Numbered from the stretch's first letter, positions 32,804 through 41,975 are shown. The stretch: 64,000 nt of DNA from Chryseobacterium panacisoli (GCF_008274625.1 NZ_VTRU01000004.1:310001-374000); one strand, 5' to 3'. Translations and numbers: made by a program. The notes: a model not told the origin generated them from the letters alone.

Positions 32804-33232
32804 ATGGGTAATTTCCTAACAAATCAACAGATCGCTTCCCTTGTGGAAGCGATTCAGTCTGCGGAAGATCACTCTACAGGAGAGATCAGGGTACATATTG
32901 ATTCCAATACAGAAAACCGTGATGCTAAAACTGCATTTGACGTTTTCAAAAAACTCGATATGGATAAAACCGCTGAAAGGAATGCTGTGCTTTTCCATGT
33001 CAATTTCGAACAGAAATATCTGACCATCATTGGAGATATCGGAATCCATGAAAAAGTAAAACAGTCTTACTGGGATCATCTTCACGACTATATTACTGCT
33101 GAATTTGCCAAAGGACATTATTACCAGGCGCTGAAAAGTGCCATCCTGGAAACAGGACTTGAACTCAAAAAACATTTTCCTGTTGAAGGAGAAAATCCAA
33201 ACCAACTCCCAAATGAAATTACGTTCTCTTAA
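32804..33232 (+). CDS. TPM-domain protein, cytosolic short form
   Basis: This 142-residue protein has a TPM domain (TLP18.3/Psb32/MOLO-1 fold) without signal peptide: SLVEAIQSAEDHSTGEIRVHI, FDVFKKLDMDKTAERNAVLFHV, LTIIGDIGIHEKV. It lies 3 bases after lemA and its end overlaps the start of the second TPM gene by 20 bases, a tight operon. The function of the domain in bacteria is not known; in chloroplasts a relative takes part in photosystem II repair. The lack of a signal suggests a cytosolic place. Confidence 0.88.
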   Translation: MGNFLTNQQIASLVEAIQSAEDHSTGEIRVHIDSNTENRDAKTAFDVFKKLDMDKTAERNAVLFHVNFEQKYLTIIGDIGIHEKVKQSYWDHLHDYITAEFAKGHYYQALKSAILETGLELKKHFPVEGENPNQLPNEITFS

Positions 33233-34028
33233 AATAGTATTTTCATTTTTACTGCTTTGCTTTTACACTTTTGTATCAGCACAATATACTATTCCTGAAA
33301 AACCAGCTGTTCTTTATCCTGTTTTTGATGAAGCCAATCTGCTTTCTCAGCAGGAAAAAGATGCTCTGAATAATAAGCTGATCAAGTTTGCAGATACCAC
33401 CTCAACGGAAATTGAAGTAGTGATCATACGCTCTACCAAAGGAGAAGATATCAACTTTCTGGCAACCATGTTCGGGCAAAAATGGAAAATCGGAAAAAAA
33501 GGAGTAGATAACGGTGTAGTTTTCCTTATCGCAACAGAAGACAGAACCATGTCTATCCAGCAGGGACGTGCGGTAGAACAATACCTTACCGCTTCGGTAG
33601 CAGGACAGATCTTAGATTATATCGTAACACCTAATTTCAAGAAAGGGCTTTGGTACGATGGAATAAACGGGGGGACCTCAGCCATTATGGAAGCTGTTCA
33701 GGGCAAATTCAAACCTGTAGCAACAACAGCTCCTTCCGGCAATGGGAGTGCTTTTAAAGTCCTTATCATTGCTTTTGTTATTTTCATCATTATTGCTATC
33801 CTTTTTGGAAACAGAGGCGGCGGACGTGGTGGAAATAATGATGACGATGATGATGTGATCATTACAAGAAGAGGACGCAGAAACTATCCAGGTGGTTTCT
33901 TCCCATTCCCTGGCAGTTTCGGAGGCGGAGGCTTTGGCGGAGGAAGTTCCGGAGGCGGCGGAGGCGGATTTGGAGGCTTCGGTGGTGGCGGAAGCTTTGG
34001 AGGCGGTGGTGCATCCGGAGGTTGGTAA
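33213..34028 (+). CDS. Exported TPM-domain protein with Gly-rich tail (YgcG-like)
   Basis: This 271-residue protein has a signal peptide (FSFLLLCFYTFVSAQ), a TPM domain (residues about 35-165: VFDEANLLSQQEKDALNNKL, TSTEIEVVIIRSTKGEDI, GKKGVDNGVVFLIATEDRTMSIQQGRAVE), one membrane helix near residues 188-205 (VLIIAFVIFIIIAILFG) and a Gly/Ser/Phe-rich tail. This is the YgcG layout. The ATG at 33213 fits the signal peptide and overlaps the first TPM gene by 20 bases. The terminator follows at 34061-34086. Confidence 0.88.
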   Translation: MKLRSLKIVFSFLLLCFYTFVSAQYTIPEKPAVLYPVFDEANLLSQQEKDALNNKLIKFADTTSTEIEVVIIRSTKGEDINFLATMFGQKWKIGKKGVDNGVVFLIATEDRTMSIQQGRAVEQYLTASVAGQILDYIVTPNFKKGLWYDGINGGTSAIMEAVQGKFKPVATTAPSGNGSAFKVLIIAFVIFIIIAILFGNRGGGRGGNNDDDDDVIITRRGRRNYPGGFFPFPGSFGGGGFGGGSSGGGGGGFGGFGGGGSFGGGGASGGW

Positions 34029-34060
34029 ATCAGTCGATCATTTTCAGAATATATAAACAG

Positions 34061-34086
34061 ATCAGGTCATCACGACCTGATTTTTT
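34061..34086 (+). terminator. Terminator of the lemA-TPM operon
   Basis: ATCAGGTC at 34061-34068 pairs with GACCTGAT at 34074-34081, followed by six T residues. Confidence 0.85.
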
Positions 34087-34226
34087 ATTTAAAAACCTAA
34101 AATAACATGGATTCTTTAACTTTTATTAATGTTAAATTGATTTTTTCATATTAAAAAATTAATAAAAGCATCAAAAAACTAACTTTTATTTAATATTTTT
34201 TCGCTATATTTACTGAAAACAGGATT

Positions 34227-34748
34227 ATGAAGAAGACGCTGGTAGTATTTGCACACCCTTATCTGGAGCACTCCAATTCGAATGTAGAGCTCATCAATTT
34301 CTACGTTCGCCACCAGCATTATACCCTAAGAGATCTTTACGAAGAATATCCTGACTTTCATATTGCAGCCTTCAGAGAAAGAAAGCGTCTTAAAAACTAT
34401 GAACGCTTTGTCTTCCAGTTTCCTTTAATATGGTTTGGGATGCCCCCTCTTCTCAGATTATGGATTGATGAAGTTTTCGACAGAGACTGGCTTAAAGAAG
34501 GTGAGCATAATCCTCTGGAAGGAAAAGAAGTTTATATTCTGGTAACCACCGGGGGAAAAGAAAGATCTTTTAGCAAAACCGGAACCTATCAATATACAAT
34601 CGATGAGCTGATCAGCGGACTGATTGTTTCTTTAAAGGTTTTCAAAGCAGATATCAAACATATCAAGATCGTATACGAAGCCAATAAGCTGTCTAAAAAA
34701 GAAATTATCCTGCATAAAAAAGAATTTACAGAACTCCTCAATCAATAA
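34227..34748 (+). CDS. KefF/KefG-type NAD(P)H oxidoreductase
   Basis: This 173-residue flavodoxin-like protein resembles KefF/KefG, ancillary subunits of KefB/KefC: LVVFAHPYLEHSNSNVELI, DLYEEYPDFHI, FVFQFPLIWFGMPPLLRLWIDEVFDRDWL. It is followed 4 bases later by a CPA2 antiporter gene of the KefB type, which supports that role. In E. coli these quinone reductases activate the potassium efflux system when glutathione adducts form; whether glutathione is involved here is unknown, as this phylum often uses other thiols. The upstream 198 bases hold AT-rich inverted sequence and no gene. Confidence 0.88.
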   Translation: MKKTLVVFAHPYLEHSNSNVELINFYVRHQHYTLRDLYEEYPDFHIAAFRERKRLKNYERFVFQFPLIWFGMPPLLRLWIDEVFDRDWLKEGEHNPLEGKEVYILVTTGGKERSFSKTGTYQYTIDELISGLIVSLKVFKADIKHIKIVYEANKLSKKEIILHKKEFTELLNQ

Positions 34749-34752
34749 ATCT

Positions 34753-36642
34753 ATGGAATCCAGCTTAGCGATGAACACATTAATTTTTCTGGGTGTAGCT
34801 ATTATTATGGTTCCATTGGCCAGGAAATTAGGGTTGAGTTCTGTAATCGGCTATATTTTAGGAGGAATCATTATAGGCCCATATGTACTCCGATTAACAG
34901 GGAAAAATGTAGATGATATCATGCATGCCAGTGAGTTTGGAGTAATCATGCTTTTGTTTTTAGTAGGTCTGGAACTTGAACCCCGGAAATTCTGGGAAAT
35001 GCGAAAGAAAATAATGGGTCTCGGGCTTTCTCAAATGGGGCTCACAATTCTATTGCTTTTCTTAGTATTTATAAGTGTAGGCTGGAGAGTAGACAAAGCT
35101 ATAGCTGTTGCCATGTGTTTTGCATTATCTTCTACAGCAATTGTTCTGCAGACTTTACAGGAAAAGAATAACCTCAAGACCACAGCCGGAGAAGCCTCGT
35201 TTTCTACTCTATTGTTTCAGGATATTTCTGTGATTCCTATCCTGGCAATACTCCCTCTTGTAGCTAACTATAAAGCTAAACATCATGATAATGAAATTCA
35301 GATTCTGATCCAAAAGCTGCCGGAATGGCTGCAGGCCAGTACTGTAATTTTTGGAGTAGCTCTGCTTATTTTATTGGGCAGATATGTCTTTGTTCCTTTT
35401 CTACGCTACGTTTCAAAATCAGGAATGACAGAGCTGTTGACAGCCTCATCCCTATTCCTGGTTATTGGTGTTTCCGAATTGATGGTTGTCATCGGTCTTT
35501 CTCCTGCATTGGGGGCTTTCCTTGCAGGGGTAATGCTTGCTAACAGTGAATTTCGTCATGAACTGGAAGCGCAGATTAATCCTTTCAAAGGGCTTTTATT
35601 AGCTGTTTTTTTCGTTAGTGTTGGCTCAACCATTAATTTTAATATTATCCAGAAAGACCCTTTATTTATCTTCAGTACTGTGTTTGCTGTACTGGCTGTA
35701 AAATTTGTTGTTTTATATACCATCGGAAAGTTTTTCAGGATAGATACTCCACAGAGTCTTTTCTATGCGTTTGCTCTTTCTCAGGTAGGAGAATTTGCAT
35801 TTGTACTGCTCAATTATGCGTCAGATCTTTATCTGTTAGGCCCTGAAATGAATGCACAGATGATGGCTGTGACTGCAATTACGATGTGCATTACCCCTAT
35901 TCTTCTAATCATCAACGATAGGTTTATCACTCCGAAATTCATTAAAGAAATTCCTGAAGAGGAACATGATTTTAATATTCTTGGAAGTGATATAATCCAA
36001 AAGAAAATTATCATTGTAGGTTTTGGGCATTTTGGAAGTACTGTGGGACGTCTTTTAAAGGCCAACAAAATATCCGCCACTGTTCTGGATCGTGATTCTG
36101 ACCGTGTAAAACTGCTCAGAAGTTATGGTTTTAAAGTATATTATGGGGACGCTACCCGGATACCCATTTTGCGGGCTGCCGGAATTGAAGATGCTGAAAT
36201 TTTAGTTTTGTGTCTGGATGATCCGGATGATAATAAATTCATTGCAGAACTTGTCCGTGAGCATTATCCTGAAGTGAAAATTTTTGTAAGAGCGAAAAAC
36301 AGAATTGACGCTTATGATTATCTCAACAGCGGGGTTAACCATATTTACAGGGAAACATTAGGAACAGCGGTTGATATGGCTGTAGATGTACTTCATGAAA
36401 CAGGAATGAGAAAATATGCAGCAAGACGTATGGGGCAAAGATTTATGGCTATTGATAAGGCATCCATCAGAAAGCTTGCCAAAATGAGGGAAAATGATGA
36501 TGACATTACACTGTTTACCACAAAAGAAATCCTCCAGCGAGAGGAGGAATTATTAGCTTATGATAATCTTAATTTTGATAACAAAAATTGGGAAGGGTCC
36601 TCATCCACCGATGAAGAAGATGAGGATGAATCCCAGGATTAG
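34753..36642 (+). CDS. KefB/KefC-type CPA2 monovalent cation:proton antiporter
   Basis: This 629-residue protein has about 12 membrane helices (residues 5-390) typical of the CPA2 family, with the acidic membrane motif LFQDISVIPILAILPL near residue 155, and a C-terminal RCK/TrkA-N domain starting at IIIVGFGHFGSTVGRLL with a conserved NAD-type binding Gly pattern and the acidic residue ending strand two (VLDRDSDRV). The C-terminus is acidic (DEEDEDES). With the KefG-like gene 4 bases upstream this forms a potassium efflux-type pair, gated by electrophile or redox signals in relatives. Its stop is one base from the next gene's end on the other strand. Confidence 0.9.
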   Translation: MESSLAMNTLIFLGVAIIMVPLARKLGLSSVIGYILGGIIIGPYVLRLTGKNVDDIMHASEFGVIMLLFLVGLELEPRKFWEMRKKIMGLGLSQMGLTILLLFLVFISVGWRVDKAIAVAMCFALSSTAIVLQTLQEKNNLKTTAGEASFSTLLFQDISVIPILAILPLVANYKAKHHDNEIQILIQKLPEWLQASTVIFGVALLILLGRYVFVPFLRYVSKSGMTELLTASSLFLVIGVSELMVVIGLSPALGAFLAGVMLANSEFRHELEAQINPFKGLLLAVFFVSVGSTINFNIIQKDPLFIFSTVFAVLAVKFVVLYTIGKFFRIDTPQSLFYAFALSQVGEFAFVLLNYASDLYLLGPEMNAQMMAVTAITMCITPILLIINDRFITPKFIKEIPEEEHDFNILGSDIIQKKIIIVGFGHFGSTVGRLLKANKISATVLDRDSDRVKLLRSYGFKVYYGDATRIPILRAAGIEDAEILVLCLDDPDDNKFIAELVREHYPEVKIFVRAKNRIDAYDYLNSGVNHIYRETLGTAVDMAVDVLHETGMRKYAARRMGQRFMAIDKASIRKLAKMRENDDDITLFTTKEILQREEELLAYDNLNFDNKNWEGSSSTDEEDEDESQD

Positions 36643-36643
36643 T

Positions 36644-37471
36644 TTATTGGATGTTTACGCTTCCGCCGCTGCTTTCATCTTTGATCACATTCTTAAGTTC
36701 GCCTTTTTTAGAAATATCCACACTTCCACCGGATGAAGCACCTGCTTTCACACTGGCGACAGCACTGATATGAACACTTGCTCCACTTGATGCATCTGCT
36801 TCTACATCATCAGCGATAACTCCTTTAGCCGAAACACTACTGCCCGAAGATGCACTAATATCTGCTTTTTTCGCTTTTCCGGAAATATCAAGCGTAGACC
36901 CTGATGAAGCTTCAATATCAAGGTTAACAGCCCATATTTTACCATCATAGCTACTGCTGCTGCTGATGTTAATATCCATGTCGTTAGCTTCCAGATCTCC
37001 GGAAATACTTCCCGCACTTGATGCTTCCACATCTGTTTTCTCCTGAGTAAATTTATCTTTTATGATAATTCTCGCAGCTGAATCAGCCAGAATTTTATTA
37101 AAGTCTTTTGTATAAATTTTTGCAGTCACTTTACTGATATTCATCACTCTGATGCCAGGCTTATAATGAATATGCAGTTTTCCTCCATCGTTATCTACAA
37201 GAATTTCATCGATAATATTTTGAGGTGCTGAGATTTCTACTTTTTCTGTTTCAGATTTTATGATTTCAGCTTCTATAGCCTGGGAAACCTGAATTTCATC
37301 AAAATCTCCGTTAAATTCTTTATGCTGTATCGGGCCGCTTTCTTTGCTCACTACTTTCTCTACCCAGTTACCTTTGTCTCCGTCTCTATCTCTGTTTCTG
37401 TTCTCATGTTTATCATTACATGAGGCTAATGCCGCTAAGGCTGAAAAAATAAATAAAGTCTTTGTTTTCAT
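36644..37471 (-). CDS. Head-GIN/DUF2807 lipoprotein
   Basis: This 275-residue protein has a signal peptide and lipobox (ALAALASCNDK), an Arg/Asp-rich linker (ENRNRDRDGDKGNW) and a beta-helix-like body. The repeats SGSISGDLEANDMDI, SGSTLDISGKAKKADI, SGSSVSAKGVIADDVEADASSGASVHISAVASV (each short here) are the head-GIN/DUF2807 pattern, in which Ser/Gly-rich turns stack. Function unknown; these proteins are common in Bacteroidota, often near PspC-domain regulators, which is not the case here. It is convergent with the antiporter gene. Confidence 0.85.
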   Translation of the reverse strand: MKTKTLFIFSALAALASCNDKHENRNRDRDGDKGNWVEKVVSKESGPIQHKEFNGDFDEIQVSQAIEAEIIKSETEKVEISAPQNIIDEILVDNDGGKLHIHYKPGIRVMNISKVTAKIYTKDFNKILADSAARIIIKDKFTQEKTDVEASSAGSISGDLEANDMDINISSSSSYDGKIWAVNLDIEASSGSTLDISGKAKKADISASSGSSVSAKGVIADDVEADASSGASVHISAVASVKAGASSGGSVDISKKGELKNVIKDESSGGSVNIQ

Positions 37472-37729
37472 GCTTATTTCTTTTGTCGATTATTTTTGTT
37501 GATTTCTTTAATTAAATAACAACTAATTTATAAAAAATATTACATTACATTTAAAAATACTGCAATTACCTGCAATCCAGATTTTTCAGAAAGAACTTGA
37601 TGCGCCCTGTAATGCCTAACGTATTCATTTTAAAATCAATCACAAAACGGCTTCAGTAAATACCTCTGCCAAAATAGACCCTATGATACAAGTTTTTAAT
37701 ATCTTTATGCTTTAATAACAACTATATTT

Positions 37730-39871
37730 ATGAAGAATATTTCATCGGTATTATTAATTTCTGCCTTGGCGTTCAATCAATCTTGTACTACAATGAAACA
37801 GACCGATATTCAACAGGAGCTACCTGCACCTGATCCCTCTTTATCTTCAAATCCTTTTATGAAGAAGAGCAAGCTTCAATACGAAGCTCCGGAGTTTGAC
37901 AAAATCAAAAATGAACACTTCAAACCTGCTTTTGAATATGGTTTGAAACAGCATGAAGCTGAAATTGTAAAAATTGCCAACAATCCGGCTGCCCCTACTT
38001 TTGAAAATACAATCGTTGCATTGGAAAAAAGTGGTGAAGTATTGAGAAGAGCACAAATTGTATTCTCTAATCTCACAAGCGCAAATACAAACCCTACTTT
38101 GCAGGCTTTAGATGAAGAATATGCTCCTATTTTTGCAGCCCATTCTGATAAATTGTACCTGAATGAAAATCTTTATAAAAGAATACAGTCTATCAAAGAA
38201 GACGGTCTTGATTCAGAAAGCAAAAGACTTGTACAATATTATAAGCAGAATTTTGAAATTGCAGGTGCAAATCTTTCTGCAGCTGATAAAGAAAAGCTAA
38301 AACAGCTCAATCAGGAGCTGGCTTCTCTTTCTACACAATATTCTAATAAATTGTTGGAAGCAAGAAAGCAGGGAGGTGTATTTTTCTCTGATGCAAAAGA
38401 ACTGGACGGACTTTCTGCTGATGAAATTGCAGCGGCAGCAGCTGATGCTAAAACGGCAGGACAGCCAGGAAAATATCTTCTGGCTTTACAAAATACAACA
38501 CAGCAGCCTCTTTTACAAAACTTAAAAAACAGAGCTACCAGAGAAAAGCTGTTCAAAGCTTCATGGACAAGAGCTGAAAAAGGAGATGCTAACGATACGA
38601 GATCAACCATTGAAAAACTGGCTAAACTGAGACTGAAAAAAGCTCAGATTTTAGGAAAGAAAAACTTTGCGGAATGGAAACTTCAGGACCAGATGGCAAA
38701 AACACCTGAAGCCGCTACTAAACTGATGAACCAGATTGCTACTCCGGCAGTGGAGACCGCAAGACGTGAAGCAAAAGATATCCAGGATCTTATTGATCAG
38801 CAAAAAGGAGGTTTCAAAGTAGAGCCTTGGGACTGGAACTTCTATGCTGAACAGGTAAGAAAAGCTAAGTTTGATCTTGATGAAAGTGAAATAAAGCCTT
38901 ACTTTGAAATTACAACAGTTCTTGAAAAAGGTGTTTTCTTCGCCGCTGAAAAATTCTACGGACTGACTTTCAAAAAGAGAACAGATCTTCCGGTTTATCA
39001 CCCCGATGTAGTAACCTACGAAGTTTTTGATCATGATGGAAAATCTATTGCCATCTACTATCTGGATTTCTATACAAGAGATTCTAAAAACGGTGGAGCA
39101 TGGATGAGTAATTTCGTTGAGCAGTCATATTTATTAGGAACAAAACCTGTAATCGTTAACTGTTATAACTATCAGAAACCGGCTCCTGGGAAACCTTCAT
39201 TAATCAGCTATGATGATGTTTCAACGATCTTCCATGAATTTGGACACTCTATTCACGGAATGTTCGCAAGCCAGAAATACCCTTCTCTTTCAGGAACGAA
39301 TGTCCCTAGAGACTTCGTGGAATTCCCGTCTCAGATCAATGAGCACTGGGCTTTAGATCCTATTGTTCTGAAAAATTATGCCGTACACTATGAGACTAAG
39401 CAACCGATTCCACAGGCTTTGGTAGACAAGATCAAAAAGGCGTCTACTTTCAATCAGGGATACATGACTACTGAATTGGTTTCTGCTGCTGAACTTGATA
39501 TGGATTGGCATACCGTAAGCAATGACAGCCAGTTTATTCCGGTTTTAGATTTTGAAAAGCAGTCTCTGGCCAGCCATGGATTCAATTTGGCAACGGTTCC
39601 ACCAAGATACCATACTCCTTATTTTGCACACATCTGGGGAGGTGGGTATTCAGCAGGGTACTATGCTTATTTGTGGTCTGAAACATTGGATAACGATGCA
39701 TGGGAATGGATCAGTAAAAACGGTGGGTTAACCAGAGAAAACGGTGACCGATTCAGAAAATATATTCTTTCCGTAGGAAATTCTGTAGATCTGAATCAGG
39801 CATTCAGAGACTTTACAGGACACGATCCGGATATCAAACCATTATTGAGAAACAGAGGATTTATAAAATAA
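37730..39871 (+). CDS. M3-family oligopeptidase (peptidyl-dipeptidase Dcp-like) lipoprotein
   Basis: This 713-residue zinc metallopeptidase has a lipoprotein-type N-terminus (LAFNQSCTTMK) and the M3 domain. The motif H502-E-x-x-H506 (FHEFGHSIHGMF) holds two zinc ligands and the catalytic Glu, and a downstream Glu in the FPSQINEHW region is the third ligand. The PPRYHTPYFAHIWGGGYSAGYYAYLWSE stretch (given only as its ends: PPRYHTPYFAHIWG and GYSAGYYAY) is typical of Dcp. Members remove dipeptides from the C-terminus of peptides; the lipid anchor suggests an envelope place. It leads a run of three genes 3 and 2 bases apart. Confidence 0.92.
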   Translation: MKNISSVLLISALAFNQSCTTMKQTDIQQELPAPDPSLSSNPFMKKSKLQYEAPEFDKIKNEHFKPAFEYGLKQHEAEIVKIANNPAAPTFENTIVALEKSGEVLRRAQIVFSNLTSANTNPTLQALDEEYAPIFAAHSDKLYLNENLYKRIQSIKEDGLDSESKRLVQYYKQNFEIAGANLSAADKEKLKQLNQELASLSTQYSNKLLEARKQGGVFFSDAKELDGLSADEIAAAAADAKTAGQPGKYLLALQNTTQQPLLQNLKNRATREKLFKASWTRAEKGDANDTRSTIEKLAKLRLKKAQILGKKNFAEWKLQDQMAKTPEAATKLMNQIATPAVETARREAKDIQDLIDQQKGGFKVEPWDWNFYAEQVRKAKFDLDESEIKPYFEITTVLEKGVFFAAEKFYGLTFKKRTDLPVYHPDVVTYEVFDHDGKSIAIYYLDFYTRDSKNGGAWMSNFVEQSYLLGTKPVIVNCYNYQKPAPGKPSLISYDDVSTIFHEFGHSIHGMFASQKYPSLSGTNVPRDFVEFPSQINEHWALDPIVLKNYAVHYETKQPIPQALVDKIKKASTFNQGYMTTELVSAAELDMDWHTVSNDSQFIPVLDFEKQSLASHGFNLATVPPRYHTPYFAHIWGGGYSAGYYAYLWSETLDNDAWEWISKNGGLTRENGDRFRKYILSVGNSVDLNQAFRDFTGHDPDIKPLLRNRGFIK

Positions 39872-39874
39872 TCT

Positions 39875-40708
39875 ATGATACTCAATACAGGTATAAAAGT
39901 ATTGTCCTCATTAATCATTCTGACTTGCTTTTCGTTAAAAAACAAAAGATTTGAAAGCAGGTCAGAATCTTTATTTCAAAAACAATCGGATACAATAATC
40001 TCTAAGGAATTAGAGGAATACATTAAAGAAGAGAGAAAGTATCTGGATTCACAATGTGTTACTGAAACTGCAAGAGCACAAGCAGACATTAAAAAAGGCA
40101 AACTTGTTTATTTTCATTACTTCGGAATGGTAGAAAGCTACAGAAGCAATGCTGAAATGGATGTCCTTTTGAAACAAAAGAATATAGAAGTAGGGACTGC
40201 ACTGTATTATTGCACTGTTCCACCGGAGCTGCAAAATTGTTATGAAGATGTAATGTCAAAGGAAATTGACAGAAAGTTTGGCCCGAAGTTCATCGACTCT
40301 TTGAGACATATCGCAGACGTACAATATGTTAAAAAAAACATTGATAAAGTCTATGATTTTGAAGAATGCGACACCATTTCAAGATATCCGGGCAGCAAAT
40401 CTTACGGAGACTTTTTCAAAGATTATGAAAAAGACTTTTGGAAAAATGTGCATTATCCCGATGAATTTGAATACCGGAAAGACAAAGAATTTTATTCTTC
40501 TATTTCTGCGAAATTTACCCTGCACAAAAACGGAACGGTCTCAGATATCGATATTGATCTTACCTTCCAAAATAAAAAAAATTATAAGTACTCATCCTAC
40601 TTCATCAACGAAATAAAAAAATTTATAAAAAAAACAAAATGGATTCCTGCCAAAACTATGGGAATAACAGTAAACAGCAGGGTTCCTCTCACATTATTTT
40701 TTAAATAA
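39875..40708 (+). CDS. Exported protein with TonB-C-like end
   Basis: This 277-residue protein has an N-terminal hydrophobic stretch (GIKVLSSLIILTCFSLK). The last 70 residues, ISAKFTLHKNGTVSDIDIDL then IKKFIKKTKWIPAKTMGITVNSRVPLTLFF, follow the pattern of TonB C-terminal domains (V-x-x-S-G-x-v, WxPAKxxGxPVxSRVxLPLxF). No Pro-rich periplasmic linker is present, so it may not be an energy transducer; stand-alone TonB-C proteins are common in this phylum. It lies 3 bases after the M3 peptidase gene and 2 before the next gene. Function unknown. Confidence 0.65.
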   Translation: MILNTGIKVLSSLIILTCFSLKNKRFESRSESLFQKQSDTIISKELEEYIKEERKYLDSQCVTETARAQADIKKGKLVYFHYFGMVESYRSNAEMDVLLKQKNIEVGTALYYCTVPPELQNCYEDVMSKEIDRKFGPKFIDSLRHIADVQYVKKNIDKVYDFEECDTISRYPGSKSYGDFFKDYEKDFWKNVHYPDEFEYRKDKEFYSSISAKFTLHKNGTVSDIDIDLTFQNKKNYKYSSYFINEIKKFIKKTKWIPAKTMGITVNSRVPLTLFFK

Positions 40709-40710
40709 CC

Positions 40711-41142
40711 ATGAAAAAAATTATTACGACAACATTATTAGTTGTCTTTGGGGCAATGTATGCTCAAAAAGGCCATGCAAAACCACAAGCCAATAAAGTA
40801 GATCCTCAACTTGTAGGTCTGTGGAAAGGAAGCGAGAAAGACCAGCAAGTAGAAGGTATGGAAAAACGCTGGGTAATGGAAAGAAAAGCAGACGGCACCT
40901 TTATGCTTATTTTCACCGCTATCCAGAATTGCGACGTCAGACAAGTTATCGAAAGAGGGCAATGGTGGATTGAGAAGGGAGAATTTCATGAGCTTCATTT
41001 TAACTCAGGGAAAACGGATATTTACACTTACAAAGTTTTAGATCCATCCCATGTAAAATTTGATTCAAAAGAGCAGGCACTGGATATGGCCACTGAAAAT
41101 TACAGCTTTGTAGATACTAAAATTGACGAAGACAATCAGTAA
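40711..41142 (+). CDS. Small exported protein, lipocalin-like
   Basis: This 143-residue protein has a signal peptide (TLLVVFGAMYAQ) and a beta-rich body: LVGLWKGSEKDQQVEGMEKRW, GTFMLIFTAIQNCD, RGQWWIEKGEFHEL, VLDPSHVKFDSKE. The GLWKG start and the GxWW strand are lipocalin-like. It is the third gene in the M3 peptidase run, 2 bases after the previous stop. Role unknown. A weak hairpin (41153-41180) follows the stop. Confidence 0.65.
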   Translation: MKKIITTTLLVVFGAMYAQKGHAKPQANKVDPQLVGLWKGSEKDQQVEGMEKRWVMERKADGTFMLIFTAIQNCDVRQVIERGQWWIEKGEFHELHFNSGKTDIYTYKVLDPSHVKFDSKEQALDMATENYSFVDTKIDEDNQ

Positions 41143-41232
41143 AAAATAACAGGGAGCATTCTTTAGAGTGCTTCCTTTTTTTAGATTTAAAATTGGAGTG
41201 TCCCGTTAAGAATAGAAACTTTAATTTTCTAA

Positions 41233-41301
41233 GTTTTGGCTAAAGCCTTTGGATTTTGTTTGTCTATTTTTTAACGGGCTAAAGCCCGTTTCTATTGAAT
41301 T
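41233..41301 (+). repeat. Palindromic dispersed repeat, family 1, copy B
   Basis: This 69-base copy has GTTTTGGCTAAAGCC at its left end, a variable middle, then ACGGGCTAAAGCCCGT (41274-41289) and TTCTATTGAATT. The last 28 bases are identical to 16360-16387. It lies downstream of the M3 operon, pointing the same way as copy A. Confidence 0.85.
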
Positions 41302-41383
41302 TTAAATACTTTATAATAACATTAGGACAAAGTATTAAAACAATAAAACTCATGCATCAACGCCCTGTTCTATTGATATTCAT

Positions 41384-41391
41384 TATTTTTG
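41384..41391 (+). promoter_or_regulatory. -7 box TATTTTTG of the ychJ-like gene
   Basis: TATTTTTG fits TAnnTTTG and lies 24 bases before the ATG at 41416. It overlaps a TTG at 41389, which rules that codon out as the start. Confidence 0.6.
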
Positions 41392-41415
41392 CAGTTCAAC
41401 ATTAAAATACACTAT

Positions 41416-41796
41416 ATGGACTGTCCCTGCTGTTCAGGAAAATCATACGAAGAATGCTGCAAGCCCTATCATACCGGAGAAAAACATGCTCCTACTGCCG
41501 AAGCTCTGATGCGTTCAAGATTCTCTGCTTTTGCCATCCCGAATGGCGAATATCTGATGGAGACTACCCTTCCGGGAAAAAGAAAATACCACAATAAGAA
41601 AGATCTTCAGGAATGGGGAGAAATCAACCAATGGACAAAACTGGAAATTATCAGGACTCCTGCTTTAAACCAGGTAGAGTTCAAAGCTTATTATACAGAC
41701 CAAAACGGACATTCACAGCTTCATCATGAGTTTTCGCTTTTTCAGAAAATGCATGAGCGCTGGTATTATGTTTCTGGAGAATTTTTGGATGAGTAA
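41416..41796 (+). CDS. YchJ-family SEC-C metal-binding protein
   Basis: This 126-residue protein starts MDCPCCSGKSYEECCKPYH, a SEC-C-type zinc-binding motif (C-x-C...CC pattern), followed by the YchJ/NTF2-like domain: APTAEALMRSRFSAFAI, NQWTKLEIIRTPA, and FSLFQKMHERWYYVSGEF. The ATG at 41416 is chosen because a -7 box lies just upstream of it. Function of YchJ is unknown; SEC-C binds zinc in SecA. It stands alone between two repeat-containing gaps. Confidence 0.9.
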   Translation: MDCPCCSGKSYEECCKPYHTGEKHAPTAEALMRSRFSAFAIPNGEYLMETTLPGKRKYHNKKDLQEWGEINQWTKLEIIRTPALNQVEFKAYYTDQNGHSQLHHEFSLFQKMHERWYYVSGEFLDE

Positions 41797-41869
41797 TGGA
41801 ACTTGATTTGTTGTAAGAAATTTAATGTAGAATTATTCTTTGCGTATAGAACCACCCCGTCAAAAATTC

Positions 41870-41901
41870 TTTGAATTTTCGCCACCCCTCCAGCGGAGGG
41901 G
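41870..41901. repeat. C/G-rich hairpin in AT-rich intergenic DNA
   Basis: CCCCTCC at 41885-41891 pairs with GGAGGGG at 41895-41901 across the 3-base loop AGC. It is preceded by a GTCAAAAATTCTTTGAATTT stretch that also contains a palindrome (AAAATTC/GAATTTT). It stands out from the AT-rich surroundings; its orientation and family are unclear. Confidence 0.5.
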
Positions 41902-41940
41902 AATGCCAAGCACTCAATAACTATTGTAATCTGATAAAAT

Positions 41941-41974
41941 AAAAATGTCCGAAGAAATCGGACATTTTTTATTT
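41941..41974 (-). terminator. Terminator of the SlyD-like gene
   Basis: AAAAATGTCCGA at 41941-41952 pairs with TCGGACATTTTT at 41958-41969. It lies two bases before the stop of the gene at 41976 on the minus strand. Confidence 0.85.
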
Positions 41975-41975
41975 T

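Noticed and set aside
32816..33205. A 129-residue open frame on the minus strand opposite the first TPM gene
   Set aside because: The plus-strand TPM gene fits an operon and known domain; the reverse product has no recognisable feature.
37472..37729. A regulatory RNA before the M3 peptidase gene
   Set aside because: No stable hairpin or conserved-looking element was seen in this 258-base AT-rich gap.
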